Positions 1 through 11,840 of a stretch of 64,000 bases of DNA are shown here, in pieces. Position 1 is the first letter of the stretch. The number at the start of each line of letters is the position of its first letter. A model generated the notes under the pieces. The model was not told the origin of the DNA, did no database searches, and was given only the letters and a program-made list of their open reading frames with translations. The position numbers and the translations under genes were made by a program. The DNA is from Prorocentrum cordatum (Eukaryota > Sar > Dinophyceae > Prorocentrales > Prorocentraceae): contig CAUYUJ010003636.1 in the NCBI GenBank assembly GCA_963575745.1, positions 506,062 to 570,061 on the forward strand, given 5' to 3'.

Positions 1-952
1 CAGTGTCAACCCAAGACGCATCAACGGTGTTGCAATAAACCCTCCCTCCAAGTTCCCTCTTCGGAGGCCCCATACAAAAAGCTACGTTGCTTCCAGGATG
101 CGGCCCATTGAGGGACAACCGTCCGAGGAACTCAAAAGGCACGATGTCCTCCCCCAAAAGAGGCGAGATGCCTTGCCAGGGCAAGGGAAAAATTGCACAT
201 TCTAGATTTGATGGGATTCGGGCACCCATCGCTTTCCGAAATTATGACGGATTCCTATCCCGTCCCGAAACACCATTCCACGGACTTCAACAAGCGAATC
301 GACGTGACCGCTGCGTCCTGACACTCGGCAAGCGTGCCAGAATACCATTCCTGGGGGTACAACCCTACGAAACCATAAACTGTTGTAAGCGTTTAGGACG
401 AATGTGAGCGGCGCTAACGCGACGAGGGTTCCATTTAAAAACTGTACGCCCTCCATCCTTGAAGTTGTTCTACCTTTTAAGACGAATGTGCGCGGCGCTG
501 CGGCGTTTAAGCGAAAACTCCATTTTGAAAACGGCAAGGGTTTCGCTCGTGTCCATCTGTCGCCACAGCATGACACGGGCCCCCGCTACCGTGGGGAAGC
601 CGAAGACTGTTCACTTCTCTGCCTAACGAGGTGCCAGATGCTTGAACTCAAGTTGGAACGTCTAGCGTTTGGGTCATCATGTCGTCTGTGCACACATCAG
701 TTTTTGTACGCCAAATACCTAGGACCCTCCCTTGGATTTTGCTCTTGTATTGCACCTGCAGCTAAGGGTGTCAAATACACTCTTGTGCCAAATATCCCCC
801 CTCATCCTCCTCCCCATCCCCATCCCCTCTATCCCTCCCTCTCCCCGCCCTCCCCGTGGCCTACGCATCTCCCTTGAGCTCATGGGGAGGCGACGATACT
901 ACCGGCGGCACGCCGAAGGGGGAAGGCAGAGGGGGCGGGCCTTCCCAGAAGG

Positions 953-977
953 CTCAGAAGGCCTCTGGCCTTCTGAG
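953..977. repeat. Perfect 11-bp inverted repeat, 3-nt loop
   Basis: CTCAGAAGGCC, then TCT, then GGCCTTCTGAG. The two arms pair perfectly. It lies in a GC-rich gene-free stretch. The function is unknown and it could be chance. Confidence 0.7.
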
Positions 978-1278
978 AAGCTGCCTAAACCACCTCCGAA
1001 ACCACAGGAGAGCTTCCCAGAACGCCGGAGGCCTCGGAGAAGCCCTGCGCCTTCTGACAGGGCCTGCACCCCCTCACTTGCCCCCCCTTCGGCGCGCCGC
1101 CGATACGCATCTCCCTTGGGCTCATCATCGCGATGGCGAAGATCATCCACCAGACATGCTTTTGTTCAATCCGCGGCCCCAGATGTCCCGACCGCTTCCC
1201 CGGGGCTAGTTTTGCATCCCAGATCCATTTCTGATGGCCACGTGGCCCGACTGCCAGCCCCAGAGGCCGGAATCGAAG

Positions 1279-1372
1279 GAAAACGTCGGGATTCGAGACA
1301 ACAGATCGTCAGAGATCCGGGGTCAGATTGTCGGAGGAAAACGTCGGGATTGGAGAAAACGTCGGGATTGGA
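1279..1372. repeat. 18-bp tandem repeat
   Basis: GAAAACGTCGGGATTGGA occurs twice back to back at 1,337-1,372. A variant (ATTCGA) lies at 1,279-1,296. Small and locally degenerate. Confidence 0.7.
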
Positions 1373-1926
1373 GAAAACAGATCGTGGCGAGCGGGAACGA
1401 GAGGGGGACCGTTGGAGGGCGGGGACCAGCTCAGGGGGCGAACATCAGCCTGGAATCGGCGGTACATCGCCGAAAAATCGACGACAGGCCACCGATAGCG
1501 AATCCGCACGGTCCTGGGACCTCGCCGCCCCTGGGGGTCTGCGATCCGCGCAACTGTCGCCACTTTCGCGGGCTCCTGGGAGGCCCAGCGGAGGTACGTC
1601 ATGCGGATCACCACGGGACCTCGCCGCCCCTGGGAGGGGGCTATCGGGCCCCATTTCGGCGACGAGTGGGCGATTGACAGCGCATCCCTCCCTGAGCTTA
1701 TCCCCCCAATGATCCTCGTCGTCTGGCTTTCAAGTCATAGCCTGGCTCCCAAGCGGCCGTTCGGGACGATCCGGGCACCTCCCAAATTCCCCCGGCAAGG
1801 CGCAGCTGCTGGAAGTCCTCCCGCCCGAAAACCTCGAACCTCGAAACCTTTCGTCTCCCCCTAGCGTTGCCCCTAACATTGCCCCTGAGCCTATCGCCCC
1901 CTAGCATTGCCCCTAATTGAGGCTTG

Positions 1927-2022
1927 AGAGGAGGCGGAGGAGGAGGAGGAGGAGGAGGAGGAGGAGGAGGAGGAGGAGGAAGAAGAACATGGAGGACGAG
2001 GAGGAAAAAGACGAGCAGGAGG
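1927..2022. repeat. GAG/AGG purine microsatellite
   Basis: Nearly pure GAG triplets to about 1,980, then interrupted purine-rich sequence. It gives spurious Pro, Leu or Glu runs in translated frames. Confidence 0.9.
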
Positions 2023-2179
2023 AACCCTGATCCGGGCACCCCCAGAACGCCCTCGGCGAGGGGCAACTGCCAGAAGGCCTCCCGGGGGTGGAAAACCGCC
2101 TGAACCTACGAGAACGTGACCGCCGAGAAGCTGCGCCTCTTCTGGTGCATGACCAGTCAGTCCCCGTGAGCCCCCCGAA

Positions 2180-3129
2180 TTCGTGGACTCTCTCTGGCCG
2201 GCCGTCGTGTCGCTTGAATTTTACAATGGGCACTTCTGGCGCGTGGAGGGCGGCTTGCACTACACCTGGCATCCAAAACTCAGACCTGAGGGTGACTGCC
2301 TCTGGTTGCTGGTCCCTATAAAGCCTATCATGCTTGGTGCCCCTAAGCTAATGACACAGGAAGCAGACATTGGAAACATTAGAACCAGGCTGGGCAAACT
2401 TGTCTTCCGTCCACCGCCCTTGAGAACATGCAGGGTTTGAATAATGTCTTTGTCTTGAGGGGTCCACGTTTTACCCTTGGGAGACAACAGGGACCTGACA
2501 ACATCAAAACCAACCCTGGACATGGGCTGGGCCTCTTGTCCGCTTTTGGCCGCTGTAATCTCCCTGTGCCGTTGCGAGGCGCTCTGAAGAAAACCCGCCA
2601 GCAGTGCCGGCGATGTTCCCGTGAGCTTGATGGTCCTGCCGAAGTGGCCCTGCAGGGTGAAGACTAAGGTGAGCTTCCAGCCCGCTCTCTGCAGGGCGCG
2701 CACAGCGGAGTACTTGATATTGCCTGCGGGATGGGTTTTCTGCACAGTGGCCACAGGACTAGCGTGCTTCCGCAAGGTGGTGTGCCAGACCTCTTGCGCC
2801 CATCGGATGACAGGCCCGAGGGCCCAGCGGTCAGCCCTGGACCCAGTAACGGCGGAAGCCGAGCTGCGAGGTTCCTTAGCGGAGCAGGGGGTGATCTGAG
2901 CAGCCTCCAAGGAGTGAAGATGATTGAGGGCTCTATGACTGAGCCCATCCACCTGAACACCGAGAGCCCCAGCAGGAAGCAGACAGTTTGTAACGATGTT
3001 CCTACTTTCCTGGCCCACAGTGGCCGTGAGTCTGCGCAACCTTTGGCCACGTAGTCGGGCCGTTCTGAGTCTACTGTTTTGCTTGGCGGCCAAATCCCCG
3101 GGTGCCTTCTGACCCGAACTTCGAGGCAA
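2180..3129 (-). pseudogene. Reverse transcriptase fragment (thumb/linker), dinoflagellate LINE-like
   Basis: A minus-strand open frame of about 290 residues resembles the part of dinoflagellate LINE-like polyproteins that follows the RT catalytic core. Visible landmarks are LPAGALGVQVDGLSHRAL (family pattern: small residues, G-x-E/Q-V-x-GLS), ALGPVIRWAQEVW, and ALQRAGWKLTLVF followed by GRTIKLTGTSP. The segment before it, APGDLAAKQNSRL, looks like the family's LGxDxAAG+RR block. The YxDD core lies upstream in these families and is absent here, so this is a fragment. It is opposite in strand to the 4.6-8.1 kb copy, whose region near 5.6-6.1 kb is equivalent. Assignment rests on recalled family patterns, not an alignment. 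It is not expected to be functional. Confidence 0.6.
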
Positions 3130-3569
3130 ATCAGCGGTGGCGGCAAGAGTCCCCTAGGAGGCCCAGAAAGGCGAAAACGAGGCGAGGGCAGCATATCGGT
3201 ACCGTTTCCACCTCTGATCCTCTACGACCCCCACGAGCCTTGAGGATGGTCAGAGCTGGGAAGATCACGTCCTGAGGGGCAATGATACAGGGGAACTGGC
3301 ACAGTGAGGGAACCATCGACCTGCATTCGGGGATACACCGCCGATAGGCACCCGATAGCAAATCCGCACGTTCTTGGGCGGGGTAGCGGTATGGGTACCC
3401 TTTCCTCCGCAGAAACAGCGCCCAACCCCACGTCGCCGGTCACGGACGCAAGCCGCTCGCCGAAGCTCCTCGCCGCGCCCGCGGCCGCGGAGGACACGGC
3501 CCCGCCTGCTGCGGCGGGTACCGCGGGGAGGAGGCGCGGAAAGCGCGCGGCGGGAGGGCACTCCAAGGG

Positions 3570-3660
3570 GTGGAGGGAGGAGGGAGGAGGGAGAAGGGAG
3601 GAGGGAGGAGGAGGAGGAGGAGGAGGTGGAGGAGAAGGAGGAAGAGGAGGAGGAGGAGGA
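3570..3660. repeat. GGAGGA purine-rich tract
   Basis: Polypurine (GGA)n run immediately before the GAT array. It may form triplex or G-rich structures. No coding meaning is seen. Confidence 0.85.
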
Positions 3661-3708
3661 TAATGATGTTGATGATGACTGTGGCGACGCTGATGATAAT
3701 GATGATGC

Positions 3709-3757
<49 letters not shown>

Positions 3758-4350
3758 GATGATGCTAATGCTGAAGCTTATGCTGATGCTCATGTTGATG
3801 CTGTTGCTGATGATGATAATGATGGTTGTGATGATGCTAATGATGCTGATGACGATAATGACGATGGTGGTGGTGGTGATGATGCTGACGATGATGATAA
3901 CAAGGATTGTATTTATGATGATGAAGATGACGATGATAAAGATTATGCTGAGGATGATGATGCTGCTGATGATTACGATGATGATGATGGTGGTGATGAT
4001 GATGGTGACTATGACGACGATGACGATGATGTTGATGATGATGGTGGTGGTGGTAGTGATAATAGTGGTGCTTATGACGGTGACGGTTATGATGATGATC
4101 ATGATGATCATCATGATGATGCTGCTGCTGACGACGATGATGATGATGAAGATGGTGATCATGATGACGATGATGATGGTGGTGGTGGTAGTGGGGGGTG
4201 ATGGTGATGATGATGGCGGTGATGATGATGCTGATGATGGTGGTCATGATGAGGATGATGCTGATGATGATGGTGGTGATGATGATGGTGATGGTGATAG
4301 TGATGGTGATAGTGATAGTGATGGTGGTGATGATGATGATGATGATGAGA

Positions 4351-4392
<42 letters not shown>

Positions 4393-4428
4393 GTGACGGT
4401 GATGGTGATGGTGACGGTGACGGTGATA

Positions 4429-4475
<47 letters not shown>

Positions 4476-4494
4476 AATGATAATGATAATGATA

Positions 4495-4570
<76 letters not shown>

Positions 4571-4581
4571 CGATGATGTTG
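3660..4581. repeat. GAT trinucleotide array, about 0.9 kb
   Basis: Long (GAT)n array with GGT, GCT, GAC and GAA interruptions. The longest pure stretch is at about 4,495-4,570. All six frames read as low-complexity polypeptides (poly-Asp, Met or Ile), so the long open frames here are artefacts. It lies just 5' of the decayed RT element, and a complementary ATC array lies on its other side. Confidence 0.95.
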
Positions 4582-4585
4582 GTGA

Positions 4586-7500
4586 GTGGGGAGTGTTCGG
4601 CCTTGGAGCGGGAGCCATGCAAGACGGCAACCAGCTCCGCAAGACGAGGAAGCAGTGTCGCGTCGTGGACGCATAAGGAGGGCCAGGACAGCAGAGACTC
4701 CCAGTGGTGGACGGCGCCTGGTCCCTCCAGAGTTCGGTCACCAGCGGGGCCCCCAACTCAGGAGGTCCACATTCGAAGCGGCTAGGCAGGCGGCGAAGGC
4801 GTTCGGCACGAGTTCCGGCCTCGGGCCGTACCACTTCAACCCGAGGCAGCTGGAGCACGTCTCCGAGGAGGATGCTGGAGGTGCTCACCTCGCTCGGCAC
4901 GAGGCGGTCGGCACGCTGCCAGAGGCGGCCATTTGCCCAGCGATTGTCATGCTGGCGAAGGAAGGTCGGGGCTGGAGGCCGAAAAAACGTCTCCAGTGCT
5001 TCCCCAGATGGTGTGCGCGAATGCGGAGGCCAGAAGCCAAGAGGCGGGAGCCCGACATTCTGGCGGGCGAACGCTTGGGGAGGATAAGTGCGAGTAGCCG
5101 CTGCACAACGAGGCAAGCAGGGCGCAGCACTTGGAAGTAGGCTGCGTGCTCTTGGACCTATGGAAGGCCAACGAGGTGGCCTCTCTCGCTATGGCGCAGA
5201 GGAAGGAGGGCGCTGGACCTGGAGTATGGCTAGCAGCTCATCCAGGCGGCGCTGTGCGTGCACGGGGGCCCCACGTACATCATGATTGACGGAGTCATCA
5301 GTGCGTCGGCGTGCGAGCGAACGAGTGGGCTTGTCGCAGGCTGCAGCCACGATAGGAAGATCCTCAGATGTGCCATGATGGTCCTCGAGGCTGAGCATCG
5401 TTGCGTTTGGAAGGAGGTGAGCGTAACCATCATGTTCGACGGCTGCCCGCTTCGCATAGCGGGCAGGTACTGGGAGGAGGCGCACTACCTCGGAGGAGCA
5501 GCCAGAGGTCGACATGGGGTGCATCGTCTCGCGCGCCAAGTCGGAGGTGCTCGCGTCATCCGACGCGTTGTGAGAGGCCTTGGTCAGAATCGTCAGCGTG
5601 GGCGAGCTCGGGCAGTCAGACGAGGCGCGCAACCTCGGGTTGGACTATGGCGCCAAGTCGGGCGCGTCGACGGTGGCGGACAAGAGGCAGGCGAAGGCGG
5701 CGGAGCAGGCCACCCGCATCTCCCAGGCCAGAGGAGCGTTCATCCCCAGCGCTCGGAAGTTGGCGTAGAACGGACCGTTGCCAGCCACGGATTTCGGCTG
5801 CGAGGCCATGGAATGGTCGGAGGCGAAGCTGCATAGGTGGGGGAACGAGGCTGCCTCATTGCTGTTTGGCAGCGCACCTGGCCGCAGCGTGACTCTCAGC
5901 TTCCTGGCCTCGGCCACGGTGCGCGACGACCCGCTGTTCCAGCACGTCTTCAGGCCGGCGGACGCCTGCGCGAAGGGACTGCAGTTGGCCGCGAAGCTCG
6001 AAGACCGCCGCGCCCTCACGAGCGCGTCCCTGGGGGCGAAAGAGAAGCTGGAGCACAAGGGGGGCTAAGGGCTTGAAAGGCTCGGGCAAAGCGGGAGCGG
6101 TCCTGTTAGCGCGCCTGCGCATCGGCCGGAGCACGGAAGTCGGTCAAGACCATCGAGGACGACAGGAGCAGGAAGCTGGGCCTCATGAAGTGCGGGTTCC
6201 ACACGCTGAAGGTCGCCGTGGAGCAGGGCGTCGCGGGCGCGATGTGGCGCGAGGCGACGGACTACCACGAGGCGCTGGATATGGTGAGACACGGTGGACC
6301 CATCGACGGCGTGAAGAGGAGGTTCCTGTCCAAGAAGGCGTCGGCGAGACTGGCAGCTTGCAGTTCGTTGGCACGTAACGCCATGGTCGGATGCATGTGG
6401 CCAGTGGCACGGCGAGCCAGGGCGAGCTTACCCTTGGCATCGTCGGCCAGACACCTGCGGGGCTGCGAGGACGAGCGCACGGCCCGACGCTTGGCGTGGA
6501 GGTGCTCAGCCCTGGACGGCCAGAGGAGGACACAGCAGGGGGAGTCATCCGCCTTTGCTGTGCTGAGAGAGGCTGAGGTGGCCGCTCCAAGAGGCAGCGA
6601 GGGGCACCCTACTTGGTCGAGGGGGCTGGCTTCGGATCAAAAGCGGGAGGCACCGATGCCGCTCAGCGGGGTCATCACCAGGAGGGCGGGCAGCACCCCT
6701 GGGGAAGTCGTGGAGAGGGATATTTTCTTGGACGGCTCGGCGATCTGTACAACGTGCAGGCAGCTGGAGAAGGCTGACTGGGCAGCGGTGTCTACGTTGG
6801 CGAGTGATGCGGAGCGCACCGCGATCTGGGGGAAATGTCCCCTGGCCGCACCTTCGGGACAGTATAGCAGGGGAACTCCAGGCTGCGGTCATCGCCCTCA
6901 GGAACTGCCCAGTGCCCATCGTACACGGGCTCGTCCATAGCGCATGACGGCTGGGAAGCTGGGAGAAGGTGGTGCACAGCGTGGAGGAGGGCGCACATGG
7001 GGCTGTGGATCGAGTTCTGGAGGCTGGTCGAGGACCACGGCGGACAGAACATCAGCATCGCCAAAGTGAACGCTCTTTGCACGGAGTACGACGGCCGCGA
7101 GGGCCGCACCTCGCAGAGGCAGCGCGCGGGGAACGCCAGGGCGGACAAGCGCGCGAATGAGGGAGCACACGTTCACGGAGTGGCCCAGGGTCGGCAGGGC
7201 CGCATCGTGGTGGCGGAGGACTTGGCCGAGGAGCTCACGGCTTGGATCGGGAAGGCGATGCAGGCTGGAGGCGCCCTCCTCAGGGCGACCACCGGCTTCG
7301 ACGCGCTTGGGCTTGAAGCGATCCGCTGCGCCTGGCCTGGGTGCACGAGGAGGCCGCAAGCGGACTGCGAGGTGAAACGTGGGGCATGCCCAGCGAGAGT
7401 GTGCGACCGTCGCGGCACGGCCATCATCACGAACATGGGGGTGAAAGGGGGCTGCTGATCCTGCGCGGGTTCTGGTACGGCCTTCCAAGGTCGTCGCACC

Positions 7501-8070
7501 GCTGCCGCTGAGGATGATCGTCACAGCTGAGAGCAGGCGTAGACCCACTGGAGGTAAAAGCTCGGCAAAGCGAACGGACGCGGCAGCCGCTGTCGCGGCG
7601 GCGGCTGTCGGCGCGGCGATCGCGCAGCTCGCGGGCAACCACCATAACGAGGGGGAGGACCCGAGTGCAGACGGAGGCGGAACGCCCGCTGGAGCGGCCC
7701 GAGGTCATCAAGAAGAAACAGAGCTGGCGCTGAAGGTGCCGCCCAGCAAGGGCGTGGACGTGGGGGACGAGGTCGTGGCATAGCGCATGGTCGAGGCGCC
7801 CCCCCCCGAGTGACCAGGTGCTGGAGCCTCTGGTGACGCTTGAGAGGTGCAGGAGGAGATCGAGCCCAGGCCCCCGTGATGGAACGCCAACATCCACCCC
7901 CACGCACGCGTTGTACGCTGCGGGTCCGAAGACATGCTGCTCCATCTGCGGGTACAACGCGGCATCGGCCAGGGTCGTAGGTCTCACGGGACCGTGCCCG
8001 AGGAGGGCGGTCGACCGCCAGAGAGGCGCACTGAGAAGGCTGCAGAGGCGCCTGCGCCCGTCGCAGTCGG
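4586..8070 (+). pseudogene. Decayed LINE-like retroelement: RT, RNase H-like, zinc ribbon
   Basis: Pieces in all three plus frames line up in the order of a dinoflagellate RT polyprotein. At 4.77-5.07 kb: SGLGPYHFNPRQLEHVSEED then GRGWRPKKRLQCFPRWCARM, the finger region. At 5.25-5.35 kb: MHGGPTYIMIDGVISA and SGLVAGCSHD, the motif before and including region B. At 5.63-5.75 kb: ARNLGLDYGAKSGAST. At 5.79 kb: DFGCEAMEWSEAKL, the thumb. At 6.71-6.77 kb: DIFLDGS then ADWAAV, an RNase H-like strand with its first Asp. At 7.06-7.17 kb: VNALCTEYDGREG and GNARADKRANEGA, the RNase H C-terminal Asp. At 7.90-8.06 kb: a CSICGYNA zinc-ribbon-like segment followed by ALRRLQRRLRP. Many frameshifts and stops separate these blocks. 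Identification is by recalled family patterns, so domain order is firmer than any single block. It is not functional as it stands. Confidence 0.7.
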
Positions 8071-8532
8071 GCTCGCTCGGGGAACCAGTGGCGGTGGCGA
8101 GGAGACAGAGGCGCCGCAGCCGATCGGGGGATGCCCACGGGCGAGCTAAGACGCAAGAAGCTCGCTCCTGCGCGGTGAGGTACTCCCGCACGAATCCATT
8201 TGGCGCGGTCGGGCCTGCTCGAAATCCTGGCCGCGTCGACCCCTGGTGGCTGGCGGTGGGCGCTCACTTGAGGGCGGGTGTGCTTGGCCGCCTGGCCCAC
8301 GGGCCCGCGCGGTTGCGGGGCACTGGCCGTGTCCCCTGCTGGCCTCAGACAGCAGCGGGGGGGGTAGACGGAGGCCTTGCCTTCTGGGCGTCGAGGGTCC
8401 TGCCTCGTCGCCGCTGTGCTGAGGTTCGCCTCGCAGCTGACGTCATTTCACGCAGCTGCCATCCCTGGTCTTGGGAAGGCTGCGCGGACAAGTGGGCGAG
8501 GAGCTCTCGACGCTCCCGTCAGTGGTGTGGGG

Positions 8533-8537
8533 GGGGG

Positions 8538-8615
<78 letters not shown>

Positions 8616-8815
8616 GCATCATCATCCTCATCAACAACATCGTCAGCATCATCATCAGCATCAGCATCAGCATCATCAGCATCATCATCATCAGCAGCAT
8701 CATCATCATCATCATCACCAGCAGCCTCAGCATCAGCATCAGCATCATCAGCAGCATCAGCATCACCATCCTCCTCCGCAGCATCATCATAACCATTATC
8801 AGCAGCATCATCAGT

Positions 8816-8862
<47 letters not shown>

Positions 8863-9640
8863 TATCATCATCATAATCAGCATCATCAGCATCACCACCA
8901 TCATCATCATAAGCAGCATCATCACCATCATCACCATCAGCAGCAGAATCATAATCACAATCAACAGCATCATCAGCATCATCAGCATCATCATCATCAT
9001 CAGCCTGATCCGCATCATCATCAGCATCAGCATCAGCATCAGCATCATCACCAGCAGCAGCATCATCATCAGCATCAGCATTTGCATCAGCATCAGCCTA
9101 ATCATCATCCTCATCCTCATCCCCCTTGTCAATGGGCAGCATCAGCATAAGCATCAGCATCAGCATCATCATCACCAGCAGCCTCAGCATCATCATCATA
9201 ATTACCATCACCATCACCAGTACCATCACCATCACCACCATCATCATCAACAACAGTAGCATCAGCATCAGCATAAGCATCAGCATCGTCAGCATCACTA
9301 CCACCACCAACATGATCATCATCATCAGCAGCATGAGCATCATCATCATCAGCACCATCATCAGCAGCAGCATCATCATCATCATCATCATCATCAGCAT
9401 CAGTATCAACACCATAAACATAATCATCGGCATCATCATCTCCATCACCAACGCATCATCACCGGCATCATCATCACTAGCACCATCATCATCATCATCA
9501 TCATCATCAGCATCATCAACATCAACATGTCCATCACCATCGCCATCATCACCATCGTCGTCGTCATCATCAGCATCATCATCATCACCATCGCCCGCTC
9601 CGTCACAGTCACCGTCACTACCACCAGAATCATCCCAATA
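8533..9640. repeat. ATC trinucleotide array, about 1.1 kb
   Basis: (ATC)n with AGC, ACC and AAC interruptions, the reverse complement of the GAT array at 3.66-4.58 kb. Translations are poly-His, Ile, Ser or Met artefacts. It begins about 460 bp after the last recognisable block of the RT element. Confidence 0.95.
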
Positions 9641-10800
9641 TACTACTTGAACGGATACGACCAACAAACTACCCATGTGTAACTAGGAATGCTGAAGATA
9701 CTAGCAATACGAAAATCAAGGCCACTAATACTACTACGATGGTCACCCCTGTAAGTTGACTGCGACTGCCGTTACTAAGCGCTGATACTCGCCCTACCGA
9801 AGCGCAGCCGCAATATCCTCCCACCCTCCTCATGTCCCGCCCTCCTCATCATCAACATGATCCGTAAACTCCCCTTCCTCCGCCTTCTGTATCTTCTTCT
9901 TTTTCGGTCTTCGTCTCCTCCTCCTCCTCGTCCTCCTCTTCTCTTAGTCCTCCTCCTCCTGCTCCTCCTCCTCCCCTGCCGCCTCCTCATCCTTTTCCTC
10001 GTCCTCCTCGATCTTATTCTCCCTTCGTCCTCCGCCTCCCGCTTCTCCTACCCACACCAAGCTCCGTCCCCCACCGACAAGGAAGCGCGTCATCTGGTCA
10101 GGCTGGCCTGTCTCCAGGCGGGGCTGCACTCGTCCAGGCGGGACAACGATTGTCAAAACCCTGATGATACTGCAGCCACCACCAAGCGCAAGAAGTCTTA
10201 CGATCGGGAAATTGGGAGCACGAGGCAGGGAGGAGAAGAAAGAGGAGGAGGAGAAGGAGGAGGAGGAGGAGGAGGAAGACGGGTATGCAGGGAAGGATGA
10301 GGTAGCAGGTATGAGGTAGACGGGATGAACATGGAAAGCAGGGAGAGGGGGGTGGGGAGGGAGGCGATGATGGCGGAGAGGGGGTGGAGGAAGAATGGAG
10401 AACAGACGAAGACGAAGGATGGGTGACAACGGAGAAGGGGAGGGGTAGGAGGGAGAAGGAATGAGAGCCAACACAGACATCCCGGCATGATCCCAAGCCC
10501 GCCGTCTAGGAAGCCTCTAAAGACACCTACTGAGACGACAATCGCGCTCGGTTGCGGAAACTACTTGCCATAATCGTAAGCATTTCCTCTCCCAGTTGAC
10601 CCCGCGTCTTCACGCACCTGAGGGCGTAAGAAGCAAGGAGGGAGGAGGGAGGGGAAGGGGGAAAGACAAGGAGGGGGAATGAGAGGGGAGTGAGGACGAG
10701 GGGGGGGTGGGAGGACGCGTGGAACGAGAGGAAGCAGGAGGAGAAGGGGGAGGGAGGATCGGGGTGCTGAGGGTGTCTTGCGAGACGGGCAATTCAACTC
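9640..10800. other. Gene-free; polypyrimidine and polypurine tracts
   Basis: Nothing coding is convincing. It contains a CTC/CCT-rich pyrimidine tract (about 9,885-10,030), a GAG purine tract (about 10,217-10,280) and a longer G/A-rich tract (about 10,320-10,760). The pyrimidine and purine tracts are complementary in composition and could pair with each other. Confidence 0.6.
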
Positions 10801-10807
10801 GTAACCG

Positions 10808-11290
10808 ATGGCCGTATCATCGTCGCCGTCGTCGATTGGTGTGTCTCGGCGCAGAGGCGGCGACAGAAGGTGGAATGCTGGGCAGCAAGACGAGCTCCAG
10901 AGAATGGCGAGGGTTCGGCATGGAGCAGGGTCCGGCATGGAGCAGCGCACAAGGTGCTGCAAGTATAGTGGGTCTGCCTACAGCATTGGCCGCAGCGCTT
11001 GCCGCTTTCATTTCTTGCTCCCGCCGGAAGCCGTTGATCTGCTGCTGGATGAGGAAGGTGATCAAAAATACCTGAGCAGCGCAACTCTACTGCATGGGGA
11101 GACCAGCCGAGGCGGGCATGTTGAACAGTCAACCCTCCAACATACCTCTCAAGGGAGTGTACAAAGAGCCGTTTGCAGGCGTAGCCCCTGGAATACTATG
11201 ATCGGAGACAGGAACGGACCGAAGAAGCCTTCCAGCTGGGAGTCCAGCGGCGTGTCAACTTTCAGCGGGGGCGTGAAAGGCAAGAAGTAG
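10808..11290 (+). CDS. Unassigned open frame, 160 residues
   Basis: An ATG-led open frame with fairly balanced composition (segment FHFLLPPEAVDLLLDEEGD), unlike the Arg/Pro-rich shadows around it. I recognise no domain, signal peptide or membrane segment. No neighbour supports it as a gene, and no splice signal or spliced-leader relic was seen at its start. A chance open frame is at least as likely as a gene. Confidence 0.15.
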   Translation: MAVSSSPSSIGVSRRRGGDRRWNAGQQDELQRMARVRHGAGSGMEQRTRCCKYSGSAYSIGRSACRFHFLLPPEAVDLLLDEEGDQKYLSSATLLHGETSRGGHVEQSTLQHTSQGSVQRAVCRRSPWNTMIGDRNGPKKPSSWESSGVSTFSGGVKGKK

Positions 11291-11840
11291 ATGTCGATCG
11301 CCTGGTCCGAAATGGGAGGTATGACAGAGGTTCGAGGATGGGTCATATCAGCGACGCGCACGGCACATACGTATATGTAAAGCATGTGTGTATATGTACA
11401 CACATGTACAGACGCACGTTCCCCTAACCGTACTTGCACTTAGGGGCTCTTACTTTTTACGCAGGAGCTGGGCGTGTCGGTCGTTTTGGCGGCTATGTTG
11501 TCGCCGTCGCCGCCCCGTCGCCGCACCGTCGCCACCCGTCGTCTGGGCCTGTCTGTCGGTCTGGCGGCTATGTTGTTGTCACCGTCACCGCCCGCCGCCT
11601 CGTGGCCGCCCTAGATTGTACAACACAAGTCTCCTTCTTACAAAAAGAACTCGGACCTACCCCCCCCCCACACGAATAACAGGCCACGTTTTTCGTAATG
11701 CGTTCGTATATGATTATGCACGCTCGTCCGCCCGAACTATGAATTCGTACCATCCCAGGCAATCCGGTAATCGACCCCTCTACCTCCCTTTCGAATAAGA
11801 CTCTCGCGCGCACTCGTTTACCCAAAAACATCCGTTCTCA
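11290..11840. other. Gene-free; local 77-bp duplication
   Basis: No gene is seen. A segment reading TGTCGGTC..TGGCGGCTATGTTG begins near 11,475 and again near 11,554, with CCGTCGCC-type triplets after each copy. This is a local tandem duplication. Confidence 0.5.

Larger units (their letters stand above)
1..2180. other. No recognisable gene; repeat fragments
   Basis: I see no convincing coding region. The open frames here are short and Arg/Pro/Gly-rich, as expected from GC-rich non-coding DNA. The stretch holds a short perfect hairpin near 953-977 and an 18-bp tandem repeat near 1,337-1,372 (a further copy at 1,279). It also holds a cluster of CCCCTAA-type motifs at 1,861-1,921 and a GAG microsatellite from 1,927. 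A segment near 1,460-1,520 resembles 3,320-3,380 (shared core CGATAGCnAATCCGCACG), so part of this region is a dispersed repeat. Confidence 0.6.

Noticed and set aside
3374-4676. Long acidic, Met-rich or His-rich proteins across the GAT array (also 8.4-9.7 kb)
   Set aside because: All six frames are open because the DNA is a triplet repeat without stop codons. Composition is entirely explained by the microsatellite.
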